Source: an uncultured Acetatifactor sp. (GTDB lineage Bacteria; Bacillota; Clostridia; Lachnospirales; Lachnospiraceae). From it: a stretch of DNA of 48,478 nt. Numbering within the stretch: the stretch's first letter is position 1; each line of letters opens with the position of its first letter. Location of the stretch: positions 4,831 to 53,308 of the forward strand of contig CAJTSY010000010.1 of NCBI GenBank assembly GCA_910578995.1, read 5' to 3'. A program made the position numbers and the translations under genes. Of this stretch, positions 1 to 6,896 are shown in pieces. The notes under the pieces were generated by a model. The model searched no databases, was not told the origin of the DNA, and saw only the letters and a program-made list of their open reading frames with translations.

Positions 1-3
1 CCG

Positions 4-23
4 GAGAACACTGAAGTGTTCTC
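4..23. terminator. Hairpin just after the pflB stop codon
   Basis: A near-perfect inverted repeat, GAGAACACT on each arm with two central bases, begins six bases past the pflB stop on the minus strand. No T-run is visible before the window edge, so it may be a processing or attenuation hairpin between pflB and a downstream gene instead of a full terminator. The sequence ccggagaacact occurs here (1-12) and again inside the pflB coding end (55-66), exactly 54 bases apart. Confidence 0.5.
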
Positions 24-29
24 GTCACT

Positions 30-2066
30 TTACTTTAAGTCAAGCTCGATGTCACCGGAGAACACTTTGTCTTCCTTGCCCAGGGCGCCCGGAATGATGG
101 TGAAGGTATTGGAAATACCGTCCTGTGCATCATTGAAAGGCAGCTTGGATACGGAAGCCAGGGATGCTACTGCACCGTGGGTATCGCGGCCGTGCATCGG
201 GTTGGCGCCGGGTGCGAAAGGCTGACCCTTCTTACGTCCGTCGGGTGTATTACCGGTAGCCTTACCATAGGTAACATTAGAGGTAATGGTCAGGATGGAT
301 GTGGTAGGGATACCTTCACGGTAGGTGTGGTGTCTCCTGATAGCGGTCATGAAGGTGTGTACTACCTTCTGTGCAATCTCGTCTACGCGGTCATCGTCAT
401 TACCATATTTCGGGAAGTCGCCTGTGGTCTTGAAGTCAACGATAACGCCGTCCTCATCGCGGATAGGCTCAACCTTGGCGTACTTGATGGCGGAGAAGGA
501 ATCTGCCACGATGGACAGGCCTGCAACGCCGGTAGCGAAGTAACGCTTTACATTCTTGTCATGGAGAGCCATCTCCGCTCTCTCATAGCAGTACTTGTCA
601 TGCATATAATGGATAATGTTCAGGGTGTTGACATATACGTCAGCCTGCCACTCCAGCATGTCGACGAATTTGTTCCATACGTCATCATACTCAAGCACAT
701 CGCCGGTCACAGGACGGTACTTGGGGCCTACCTGCTTCTTGGTCACTTCATCGACACCGCCGTTCAAAGCGTACAGAAGACATTTTGCAACGTTTGCACG
801 AGCGCCGAAGAACTGCATTTCCTTACCGATTACCATGGAGGATACGCAGCATGCGATACCGTAGTCATCGCCGTGGTCAACTCTCATCAGGTCGTCGTTC
901 TCGTACTGGATGGAAGAGGTCTGGATGGACATCTTCGCGCAGTATTTCTTCCAGCCGGCCGGCAGTCTGGTGGACCACAGTACGGTCAGGTTGGGCTCAG
1001 GAGAAGGTCCAAGGTTTGTAAGGGTGTTCAGGTAACGGAAGCTCATCTTGGTAACCATGGGCCTGCCGTCCACACCTACGCCGCCCAGGGACTCGGTAAC
1101 CCATACGGGATCGCCTGCGAAAATCTGGTTGTACTCGGGCGTACGTGCGAACTTAATGCAGCGCAGCTTCATGATGAAGTGGTCAACGAACTCCTGAATC
1201 TGCTCCTCGGTGAAGGTACCGTTCTTCAGGTCTCTCTCAGCATAGATGTCAAGGAAGGTAGAAGTACGCCCAAGGCTCATTGCGGCGCCGTTCTGCTCCT
1301 TAACCGCGCACAGATATCCGAAGTACACGGCCTGGATGGCTTCCTGTACGTTGGAAGCGGGCTTGGAAATATCGCAGCCGTAGGAAGCGGCCATCTCCTT
1401 CATCATCTTCAGGGCTACCATCTGCTCGGAAAGTTCCTCGCGCAGACGGATTACGTCATCGGTCATCACGCGGCCGGTGGAATTCTTCTGGTCCTGCTTG
1501 TCTTCGATGAGCCTGTCAATGCCGTACAGAGCTACACGCCTGTAGTCGCCAATGATACGTCCGCGGCCGTAAGCATCGGGAAGACCTGTGATGATATGGG
1601 AAGAACGGCAGGCTCTCATCTCCTGGTTGTAAGCGTCAAAGCAGCCTGCATTGTGAGTCTTTCTGTGGGTGGAGAAGAATTCGGAGATCTCCGGGTCAAC
1701 TTCGTAACCGTTGTCGGAGCATGCCTTCTCTGCCATACGGATACCGCCGTAGGGCTGCAGGGATCTCTTGAAAGGCTTGTCGGTCTGGAAGCCTACAATG
1801 GTCTCCTTGCTCTTGTCCAGGTATCCGGGGCCATGGGAGGTGATGGTGGAAACAACCTTGGTGTCCATATCCAGGACGCCGCCTGCTTCCCTTTCCTTCT
1901 TCTGCAGGTCAAGAACCTGTGCCCACAAATCCTTTGTGTTCTGGGTAGGGCCTGCCAGGAATGCTTCATCGCCTTCATAGGGATGATAGTTTCTCTGGAT
2001 GAAGTCGCGGACGTTGACTTCTTTGTCCCATTTTCCTGCTACAAAATCTGTCCATTCTGGTCTCAT
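30..2066 (-). CDS. pflB: Pyruvate formate-lyase large part, lacking the glycyl-radical domain
   Basis: Formate C-acetyltransferase converts pyruvate and CoA to acetyl-CoA and formate in anaerobic cytoplasm. The 678-residue product carries the adjacent active-site cysteines in IACCVSS at about residues 406-407 and matches the family along its length. It ends in NTFTIIPGALGKED followed by a 12-residue tail, where full-length homologues (about 760 residues) continue into the C-terminal domain holding the RVSGYAV radical glycine. That glycine is therefore absent. The start ATG follows a strong AGGAGGG site 8 bases upstream. Either the radical domain is encoded by a separate small gene just beyond the window's left edge, like the autonomous cofactor GrcA, or the enzyme is broken. 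The activase gene pflA is not in the window. Confidence 0.93.
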   Translation of the reverse strand: MRPEWTDFVAGKWDKEVNVRDFIQRNYHPYEGDEAFLAGPTQNTKDLWAQVLDLQKKEREAGGVLDMDTKVVSTITSHGPGYLDKSKETIVGFQTDKPFKRSLQPYGGIRMAEKACSDNGYEVDPEISEFFSTHRKTHNAGCFDAYNQEMRACRSSHIITGLPDAYGRGRIIGDYRRVALYGIDRLIEDKQDQKNSTGRVMTDDVIRLREELSEQMVALKMMKEMAASYGCDISKPASNVQEAIQAVYFGYLCAVKEQNGAAMSLGRTSTFLDIYAERDLKNGTFTEEQIQEFVDHFIMKLRCIKFARTPEYNQIFAGDPVWVTESLGGVGVDGRPMVTKMSFRYLNTLTNLGPSPEPNLTVLWSTRLPAGWKKYCAKMSIQTSSIQYENDDLMRVDHGDDYGIACCVSSMVIGKEMQFFGARANVAKCLLYALNGGVDEVTKKQVGPKYRPVTGDVLEYDDVWNKFVDMLEWQADVYVNTLNIIHYMHDKYCYERAEMALHDKNVKRYFATGVAGLSIVADSFSAIKYAKVEPIRDEDGVIVDFKTTGDFPKYGNDDDRVDEIAQKVVHTFMTAIRRHHTYREGIPTTSILTITSNVTYGKATGNTPDGRKKGQPFAPGANPMHGRDTHGAVASLASVSKLPFNDAQDGISNTFTIIPGALGKEDKVFSGDIELDLK

Positions 2067-2136
2067 TTTGAAATACCCTCCTGTAAAATTTGAATTAGTT
2101 GAAAAGTAGGTTAACTGCTTCTAATTCCATAGCTTT

Positions 2137-2165
2137 ATTATATGAAAAACAGTGGTGAGAGTCAA
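2137..2165 (-). promoter_or_regulatory. pflB promoter
   Basis: Read on the minus strand: -35 TTGACT (2160-2165), a 17-base spacer and -10 TATAAT (2137-2142). This leaves a leader of about 65 bases before the pflB start. It is a strong housekeeping-sigma promoter by sequence. Confidence 0.75.
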
Positions 2166-2173
2166 GGTTAGAA

Positions 2174-2195
2174 TGTGTACTTTTTTCTGTACACA
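2174..2195. promoter_or_regulatory. Operator-like palindrome upstream of pflB
   Basis: TGTGTAC and GTACACA form a perfect 7-base inverted repeat separated by 8 bases. It sits directly upstream of the pflB -35 box, where an activator or repressor would bind. It does not match the Rex, FNR or CcpA consensus sites as I know them, so the regulator is unknown. Confidence 0.4.
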
Positions 2196-2237
2196 GGCAG
2201 AAAAACACCAAATTTTACAAGAATTTTATAAACTATG

Positions 2238-2254
2238 GAAAATTGGCAATTTTC
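2238..2254. promoter_or_regulatory. 17-base perfect palindrome between divergent promoters
   Basis: GAAAATTGGCAATTTTC is a perfect palindrome around a central G, midway between the pflB promoter and the DUF1858 gene promoter. It could serve both genes as an operator. AT-rich palindromes also arise by chance. Confidence 0.35.
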
Positions 2255-2276
2255 TGCTGTCTTCAGGAAGAATAGC

Positions 2277-2305
2277 TTGTCAGATTTTAAGGAAAGATTT
2301 ATAAT
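2277..2305 (+). promoter_or_regulatory. Promoter of the DUF1858 gene
   Basis: TTGTCA (2277-2282), a 17-base spacer and TATAAT (2300-2305), about 45 bases ahead of the DUF1858 start codon and divergent from the pflB promoter. Confidence 0.7.
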
Positions 2306-2349
2306 GGAGCTTGGGCAATATTTATTTACAATAGAGAGGAGAAGAAAAA

Positions 2350-2541
2350 ATGTCTGGAATAACGAAAGAAATGACCATCGGTGAGATTCTGAACGCCAAT
2401 CCCGGCGTGGCGCCGGTATTGATGGAGGCCGGAATGCACTGTCTGGGATGTCCTTCCGCGCAGGGCGAGTCCCTGGAGGAAGCCGCCATGGTACACGGGA
2501 TCGATATTGACGCCCTGATGAAGGCCATCGAGGAAATCTGA
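2350..2541 (+). CDS. DUF1858 domain protein with redox cysteine pair
   Basis: A 63-residue protein made up of a single DUF1858 domain, the family sometimes called hybrid-cluster-associated redox disulfide proteins. A CLGC cysteine pair lies at about residues 33-36, following the typical GMHC context. The fold is small and helical and the cysteines probably carry a redox-active disulfide or bind a metal; the precise role is not established. The start has a purine-rich AGAGGAGAAG site upstream. Its divergent arrangement with pflB suggests a shared link to anaerobic metabolism, which is an inference. Confidence 0.85.
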   Translation: MSGITKEMTIGEILNANPGVAPVLMEAGMHCLGCPSAQGESLEEAAMVHGIDIDALMKAIEEI

Positions 2542-2568
2542 CCCTGCGGATGGGCCGCAAATCCAACT

Positions 2569-2586
2569 AAGCCGCAACTGCGGCTT
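2569..2586. terminator. Short hairpin after the DUF1858 gene
   Basis: AAGCCGC and GCGGCTT flank a 4-base loop and are followed by TTGT. It is 28 bases past the stop codon and is probably part of a double termination signal with the next hairpin. Confidence 0.5.
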
Positions 2587-2596
2587 TGTACAACAG

Positions 2597-2648
2597 CCCC
2601 ACTCCCTGCTTCCAGGTACAGTATGGAGCAGGGGGTGGGGTTTATCTT
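2597..2648. terminator. Long hairpin terminator between convergent genes
   Basis: CCCCACTCCCTGCT pairs with AGCAGGGGGTGGGG with one small mismatch, followed on the plus strand by TTTATCTT. It separates the DUF1858 gene from the convergent mecA gene and may terminate transcription from both sides. Confidence 0.65.
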
Positions 2649-2668
2649 GGCACATGAACCGGAATGTC

Positions 2669-3415
2669 TTAGAGACCGGCGGGAGCGCCGCCCAGCAGAT
2701 TTACGGCATTCTCCCGGATCAGTGCTTCATAATGCTCTGCCAGAAACGCGCTGCTGCCGGGAACGGAATGTTTCGGGATGCCATACTCAGAGACGATATT
2801 GCAGATCCTGTCAAAAGATTCCGGGCTTTCGTCCCCCTGTGCCAGCAGGAGCACATAGCCCTGGGCGGTGTTCCGGGCAGTTTCCGTTTTGTACAAAGTA
2901 CTGGAACCGTGGTAACTGTCCGCTATCACGCGGGAGACATCCATCACCTGGCGCAGGGAGCTCATCAGGAAAATCCGGGCCGGGGAACGGTCTTTCCCGG
3001 CTTCGGCGCCAGGGGCATCGGAACCGGTATCCTTCTGTTCTGTCTGCATCCGGCGGAACAAATCAAGTATTTCATTTGACGAGTCTTCTTCAAAATGGAA
3101 ATCCATGTCGCTGTTGTCCTCGGTTACGGAGGGGGCAAACCTGGAGAAACGGGTATCCAGTTCTTCCGGGTCTTCCACTTTGGTAATAATCAGAACGATA
3201 CATTCCGTATTCAGGGGAATCGCTTCTATCATGAGGGGAATGTCCTCGGCCTCAAAGCCGAACTCGAAATTTGCCTGTCTCATCATATCACGGAACAGGG
3301 TTTTGGCCTTCTCGGTTCCGTAAGCCAATTCGCTAATCTTCAGTTCGCGGCTTGCCAAATCTTCTCTGGTCAGGGTGCAGCGAATCTGGTTCTCATTTAC
3401 TTTTTCTATTTTCAT
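2669..3415 (-). CDS. mecA: MecA-family adaptor for ClpC protease
   Basis: The 248-residue product begins MKIEKVNENQIRCTLTREDL, the typical MecA N-terminal substrate-binding domain, then has an acidic linker (about residues 95-145) and a C-terminal domain that in the family docks on ClpC. MecA-type adaptors deliver specific proteins to ClpCP for degradation; in Bacillus the targets include ComK. Targets here are unknown. The ribosome binding site (GAAAGG) is moderate. The gene is monocistronic, with its own promoter and a terminator hairpin at its end. Confidence 0.85.
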   Translation of the reverse strand: MKIEKVNENQIRCTLTREDLASRELKISELAYGTEKAKTLFRDMMRQANFEFGFEAEDIPLMIEAIPLNTECIVLIITKVEDPEELDTRFSRFAPSVTEDNSDMDFHFEEDSSNEILDLFRRMQTEQKDTGSDAPGAEAGKDRSPARIFLMSSLRQVMDVSRVIADSYHGSSTLYKTETARNTAQGYVLLLAQGDESPESFDRICNIVSEYGIPKHSVPGSSAFLAEHYEALIRENAVNLLGGAPAGL

Positions 3416-3471
3416 ACGACAACCTTTCTTTTCTGCATGGCTGAACTGTAATATTAATGCTTTGTTATGTC

Positions 3472-3500
3472 ATAATATCCTTTCAGCGTCATTAAGTCAA
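3472..3500 (-). promoter_or_regulatory. mecA promoter
   Basis: On the minus strand, TTGACT (3495-3500), a 17-base spacer and TATTAT (3472-3477), about 57 bases before the mecA start. It is divergent from the promoter at 3549-3577. Confidence 0.7.
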
Positions 3501-3548
3501 TAGCAGATTTGAGAGTTTAACATTTTTTTATAATTTGCAATCTTTATC

Positions 3549-3577
3549 TTGCCAAAACGGCAGGTTCGTGGTATACT
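3549..3577 (+). promoter_or_regulatory. Promoter of the long leader region
   Basis: TTGCCA (3549-3554), a 17-base spacer and TATACT (3572-3577). The nearest coding start is 400 bases downstream, so transcripts begin with a long untranslated leader or are a separate small RNA. Confidence 0.7.
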
Positions 3578-3583
3578 GCGCTT

Positions 3584-3977
3584 GTAAGTGCCTTTGGTAC
3601 TCTGTACGGGGAAGGAGGCGCAGCAGTCTTGATTTCAGGTTGATTTAGCTGTTTTTGGAACGAGTCGTTCCGTTTCATCCTTTATATTCTAAGTGTGTAT
3701 ATCACATAATATGACAGTATTGAAAAACTGACATATGTCTAAGGATGTCTTACAAGCGATGCATATGGAAATCTGCTATCTGCTTGGTCATAAGTATGTC
3801 AACTAATTTTCACAATTATAATTCGATTTAAACGTATTGCTAAATGGAAATTTTTTCCGTGGTACGTACTGCTGAAGGCATTTACCTTAATAACAGGGTC
3901 TTTCGGGGATTCATCACAGACAGCCGGACTCCTTTTGGGCGAAATCCGGAGGTCCCTGGATAAAAGGAGGAATTTAT
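3584..3977 (+). ncRNA. Putative structured leader or small RNA, type unrecognised
   Basis: This 390-base stretch has no credible coding region. The first part can fold GTGCCT (3589-3594) with AGGCGC (about 3617-3622) around an inner GTAC/GTAC stem. GGAACG and CGTTCC (3658-3672) then form a short hairpin followed by GTTTCATCCTTT, which could end a small RNA of about 90 bases. Just before the next gene, GGACTCC (3926-3932) can pair with GGAGGTCC (3948-3955), or CTCCTTTT (3929-3936) can pair with AAAAGGAG (3962-3969), which includes the ribosome binding site. I could not match it to a known riboswitch class. Confidence 0.4.
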
Positions 3978-4214
3978 TTGTGTAGAAGACAGATGAAGGC
4001 AGAGGAAATGAATGCTGCCAGAGAAGATATGCTGCGGCGCCTGGAACAGATGAGGCGAAGCGGGGTGGAACTTTTTGTGGACGGAAGGGCTGCGCTTCCG
4101 GCGGAGGCTGTTTCCAAGGCAGTAAGGGAGAACAGCCCCTATATGGCCGATTATGTGATCGACGCAGCGGGAACCATCAGACAGGTACGGTTTGACAGGG
4201 TTACACGCAGGTAG
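3978..4214 (+). CDS. Small protein of unknown function (78 residues)
   Basis: I do not recognise this protein. It is basic and helical at the N terminus (residues 6-30), followed by a short region ending in YVIDAAGTIRQVRFDRV. It has no signal peptide, membrane segment or cysteine motif beyond Cys2. The start is TTG: an AAAGGAGG site lies 7 bases upstream of it, whereas the first ATG (3993) is too far away. The gene sits alone after the long leader and before the GH18 gene, and the leader may control it by hiding the ribosome binding site. Confidence 0.6.
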   Translation: MCRRQMKAEEMNAAREDMLRRLEQMRRSGVELFVDGRAALPAEAVSKAVRENSPYMADYVIDAAGTIRQVRFDRVTRR

Positions 4215-4372
4215 TCCTGGATGGCCGCGCGGGCGCCGCCGGACAACAGATAATGGGATTGCCTCTCGTGCTGTGGACGGCGGTACGCCCCGGCTGATAA
4301 AAAGACAAGATAGGTGAGAACTGTAATAAATGCTTGAATTATAAAAGTTACAAAAGTATTACAAATTTGGTA

Positions 4373-4401
4373 ATGACGCGGGGATGGAAATGTGGTATTA
4401 T
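4373..4401 (+). promoter_or_regulatory. Possible promoter of the GH18 gene
   Basis: ATGACG (4373-4378), 17 bases, TATTAT (4396-4401), about 58 bases ahead of the start. The -35 box is weak. An ATTAC/GTAAT inverted repeat overlaps its upstream side, so a regulator may be involved. Confidence 0.4.
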
Positions 4402-4459
4402 GTAACTGCAAAATCATTTGATGCGCAGTATACATTCTGAAGAAAGGTCATGATGCGAA

Positions 4460-6160
4460 ATGAAGAAGAAAATGATACCGGTAATCGTGGCACTGGTGCT
4501 GATTCTGCTGATCGGGGGAGTGGGATTCGGCGGTAAGATTCTGGAGAAGTACTCTTATGGAAAAGACCCGGCGGATATGGATGAATATTACGGGGTGTCC
4601 CAGGGGCAGATGGCAATCATCCTCCAGGATGAGATGATTGGTGAAAAGGCGGTACTGGTGGACGGTATGGTTTATTTTGACCTGGATACAGTGCATCGGT
4701 ACCTGAACGAAGGATTTTATGCGGATATCAGTGAACAGAGACTTCTTTATACCACGGCGGGAGATACGGCGGAAGCGCTTTTCGGGGCCCGGGAGTACAG
4801 CGACGGGGCAGGCGTCCACCCTGTGGAGTTTGAGGTATGCCGTATGGAGGGAGAGACCCTTTACCTGGCGGCAGATTATGTAAAGCAGTATACGAATTAT
4901 GACTACACACCGTTTGACAGACATGTGCAGGTATATACCCAGTGGGGGGAAAAGCAGACCATGGAAATCGCAAAAGATACCCAGGTCAGACAGCTGGGGG
5001 GAATTAAGAGTCCGATTCTGCGGGAGATGGAAAAGGGAGAGGTGGTTGAGCTGTTGGAGGAGATGGAGACCTGGAGCAAGGTGAAGACCTCCGACTCCAT
5101 CATTGGATACGTGGAGAACAAGAGACTGGAAAATCCGGGAACGGAAACCGAGGTGCCTGTGACGGATTATGTGGCGGAGGAATATACCTCCATATCCAGG
5201 CCGGGGAAGGTGAGTCTGGGATTTCACGCCATCGGCGGGGCGGGAGGAAATGCAACGCTGTCCGAGATGCTTGCCGAAGGGACGGGGATCAACGTCATAG
5301 CGCCTACCTGGTTCAGCCTCAGCGACAGTGAAGGCGGATTCCGCTCCTTTGCGGATGCCCAGTATGTGGCCCAGGCACATGGGCAGGGGCTGCAGGTTTG
5401 GGCGGCATGGGACAACTTTAATTACAGGAACGAGACCGGGGAGGAGGTCAGCAGTTACGCGGTTCTTTCCTCCACCACAAAGCGCCGTCAGCTGGCGGGA
5501 AGTATGGTGGAAACTTCACTGGGCTTGGGCCTGGACGGTGTGAACATAGACTTCGAGGGGCTTACTGAGGAGTGCGGTGAGCATTATGTCCAGTTTCTGA
5601 AGGAACTGTCCGTACTATGCAGAAAGAACGGACTGGTTTTGTCAGTGGACAACTACGTGCCCTTTCATTTCAACAATTACTACAGGCTGGACATCCAGGG
5701 CGTGGTGGCGGACTATGTGATCATTATGGGGTATGACGAGCACTGGCACGGCAGCGGGGATCCGGGAAGCGTGGCAAGCATTGAGTATGTGTCCAACGGC
5801 CTGGACAAGACCCTGGAGCAGGTGCCGGAAGGAAAGGTCATAAATGCGCTGCCCTTCTATACCATTCTGTGGAAGACGGAGGGAACCGAGGTGACGGATC
5901 AGTACATTACCCTGAACAATGTACAGGATTATCTGCAGCGTGTGAATGTGACACCCCAGTGGGATGAAACCACCTGCCAGAATTACGCGGAGTGGGAGAG
6001 CGGGGCTGCCAGATACCAGATCTGGATTGAAGATGTGGAGTCCATAGAGGTGAAGCTGAATGTTATGAAGGTAAAGAACCTGGGCGGCGTTGCAGTGTGG
6101 AGACTGGGCTATGGCACGCCGGAGGCATGGGAGAAAGTTGCCGCCTATACAAATTCCTGA
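4460..6160 (+). CDS. Membrane-anchored GH18 family protein with SH3-like domain
   Basis: The 566-residue product has an uncleaved signal anchor (residues 5-27), a stalk region resembling the copper-amine-oxidase N-terminal-like domain of clostridial wall proteins (about 40-165), an SH3-type wall-binding domain (about 170-225) and a C-terminal glycosyl hydrolase 18 barrel (about 245-566). LDGVNIDFE at 358-366 is the GH18 active-site motif, with Glu366 the expected proton donor. GH18 proteins of this layout, such as the YaaH/SleL group, act on peptidoglycan glycan or spore cortex outside the membrane. The neighbour downstream is cwlD, another spore-cortex gene, supporting a role in spore or envelope peptidoglycan. 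The exact substrate is uncertain. Confidence 0.85.
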   Translation: MKKKMIPVIVALVLILLIGGVGFGGKILEKYSYGKDPADMDEYYGVSQGQMAIILQDEMIGEKAVLVDGMVYFDLDTVHRYLNEGFYADISEQRLLYTTAGDTAEALFGAREYSDGAGVHPVEFEVCRMEGETLYLAADYVKQYTNYDYTPFDRHVQVYTQWGEKQTMEIAKDTQVRQLGGIKSPILREMEKGEVVELLEEMETWSKVKTSDSIIGYVENKRLENPGTETEVPVTDYVAEEYTSISRPGKVSLGFHAIGGAGGNATLSEMLAEGTGINVIAPTWFSLSDSEGGFRSFADAQYVAQAHGQGLQVWAAWDNFNYRNETGEEVSSYAVLSSTTKRRQLAGSMVETSLGLGLDGVNIDFEGLTEECGEHYVQFLKELSVLCRKNGLVLSVDNYVPFHFNNYYRLDIQGVVADYVIIMGYDEHWHGSGDPGSVASIEYVSNGLDKTLEQVPEGKVINALPFYTILWKTEGTEVTDQYITLNNVQDYLQRVNVTPQWDETTCQNYAEWESGAARYQIWIEDVESIEVKLNVMKVKNLGGVAVWRLGYGTPEAWEKVAAYTNS

Positions 6161-6244
6161 CCGGGGAAACTGTCCTTTAATGGTTTTAAAGAAATTTCCA
6201 TGGGAATATAAATGGTGTAAAGCTAATACAGGGGCAGAAGCGGA

Positions 6245-6868
6245 ATGAAAAAATTTCAGTACAAACTGCTGTCAGGTGCGGCAGCGGCCATGCTACTTGT
6301 GTCCATGCTGTACCTGGGACGTGAGGCGGCGGTCTACGTGGCAGGCAGCGGAGTGGACGCGGAAAAGGAAAAATGGCGTGTGGTCATCGATGCAGGGCAC
6401 GGGGGCGATGATCCGGGCAAGGTGGGAATCAACGGGGCGGAGGAAAAAGACGTAAATCTTCAGATTGCCGAACTGGTCAAAATGTTTTTGGAAGCAGGCG
6501 ATGTGGACGTAGTCATGACCCGGGAATCCGACGAGGGGCTGTACGATGCCGGGGCGCCCAATAAGAAGGTGCAGGACATGAAGCGGCGCATTGCACTGAT
6601 CGAGGAGACAGCGCCGGTGCTGACTGTGAGCATTCACCAGAACAGTTACCCGGAGGAATACGTCCGGGGGGCGCAGGTGTTCTATTATACGGGGAGCGCT
6701 CAGGGACAGATGCTTGCCCAGAGCATCCAGTCCCGGCTGGTGGAGAGTGTGGATCCGGAGAATAAAAGGCAGATCAAGGCAAATGACAGTTATTATCTGC
6801 TGAAGAAAACGGATGTACCCATTGTGATTGTGGAGTATTGCGTTCCAGACAGACGAACTGGTTTATAG
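6245..6868 (+). pseudogene. cwlD: cwlD, N-terminal part, interrupted by a mobile element
   Basis: N-acetylmuramoyl-L-alanine amidase of the Amidase_3 family; CwlD removes peptide side chains so that muramic lactam can form in spore cortex. Visible are a signal anchor (8-24) and zinc ligands His52 (DAGHGG), Glu67 and His131 (SIHQNSY). The authentic sequence runs to codon 197, VPIVIVE, where Glu197 is the family's C-terminal catalytic Glu. The remaining 10 residues (YCVPDRRTGL) come from the inserted element and lead to a premature stop. The true C terminus lies at 22753-22870. Joining at the GA of codon 197 restores a 235-residue protein, the usual CwlD length. As it stands the product lacks its last 38 residues and is probably inactive. 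Confidence 0.93.
6808..6859. other. attL, left junction of the element
   Basis: The chromosomal half comes from cwlD (ending attgtgattgtg), then the GA core at 6833-6834, then the element half 6835-6859 (gtattgcgttccagacagac, continuing 5 bases). The element half is the imperfect mirror of 22726-22750 at the other end. The exact extent of the protein-binding site is inferred from typical 40-50 base serine recombinase sites. Confidence 0.8.
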
Positions 6869-6896
6869 GCAGAAATGCCGTGTCAGGCATTTCTGC
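6869..6896. terminator. Perfect 11-base hairpin at the element's left end
   Basis: GCAGAAATGCC and GGCATTTCTGC flank a 6-base loop. The hairpin starts one base after the truncated cwlD stop and spans the stop codon of the convergent recombinase gene. There is no clear T-run on either strand. It may stop or slow transcription entering from cwlD or leaving the recombinase operon. Confidence 0.5.

Noticed and set aside
177..2093. Long plus-strand open frame opposite pflB
   Set aside because: It is the antisense shadow of the GC-rich pflB gene, with no ribosome binding site and no protein-like content. The same applies to long frames opposite atpA, atpD, murC, GH27 and the 841-residue gene.
3584..3625. 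GGGGAAGGAGGCGCAGCAG as a possible SRP RNA apex
   Set aside because: Only a few bases resemble the conserved SRP loop and the rest of the helix does not fit.
6869..6896. Simple Rho-independent terminator for cwlD or the recombinase
   Set aside because: The stem is perfect but neither strand has a proper T-run, so I report it as a hairpin of uncertain role only.
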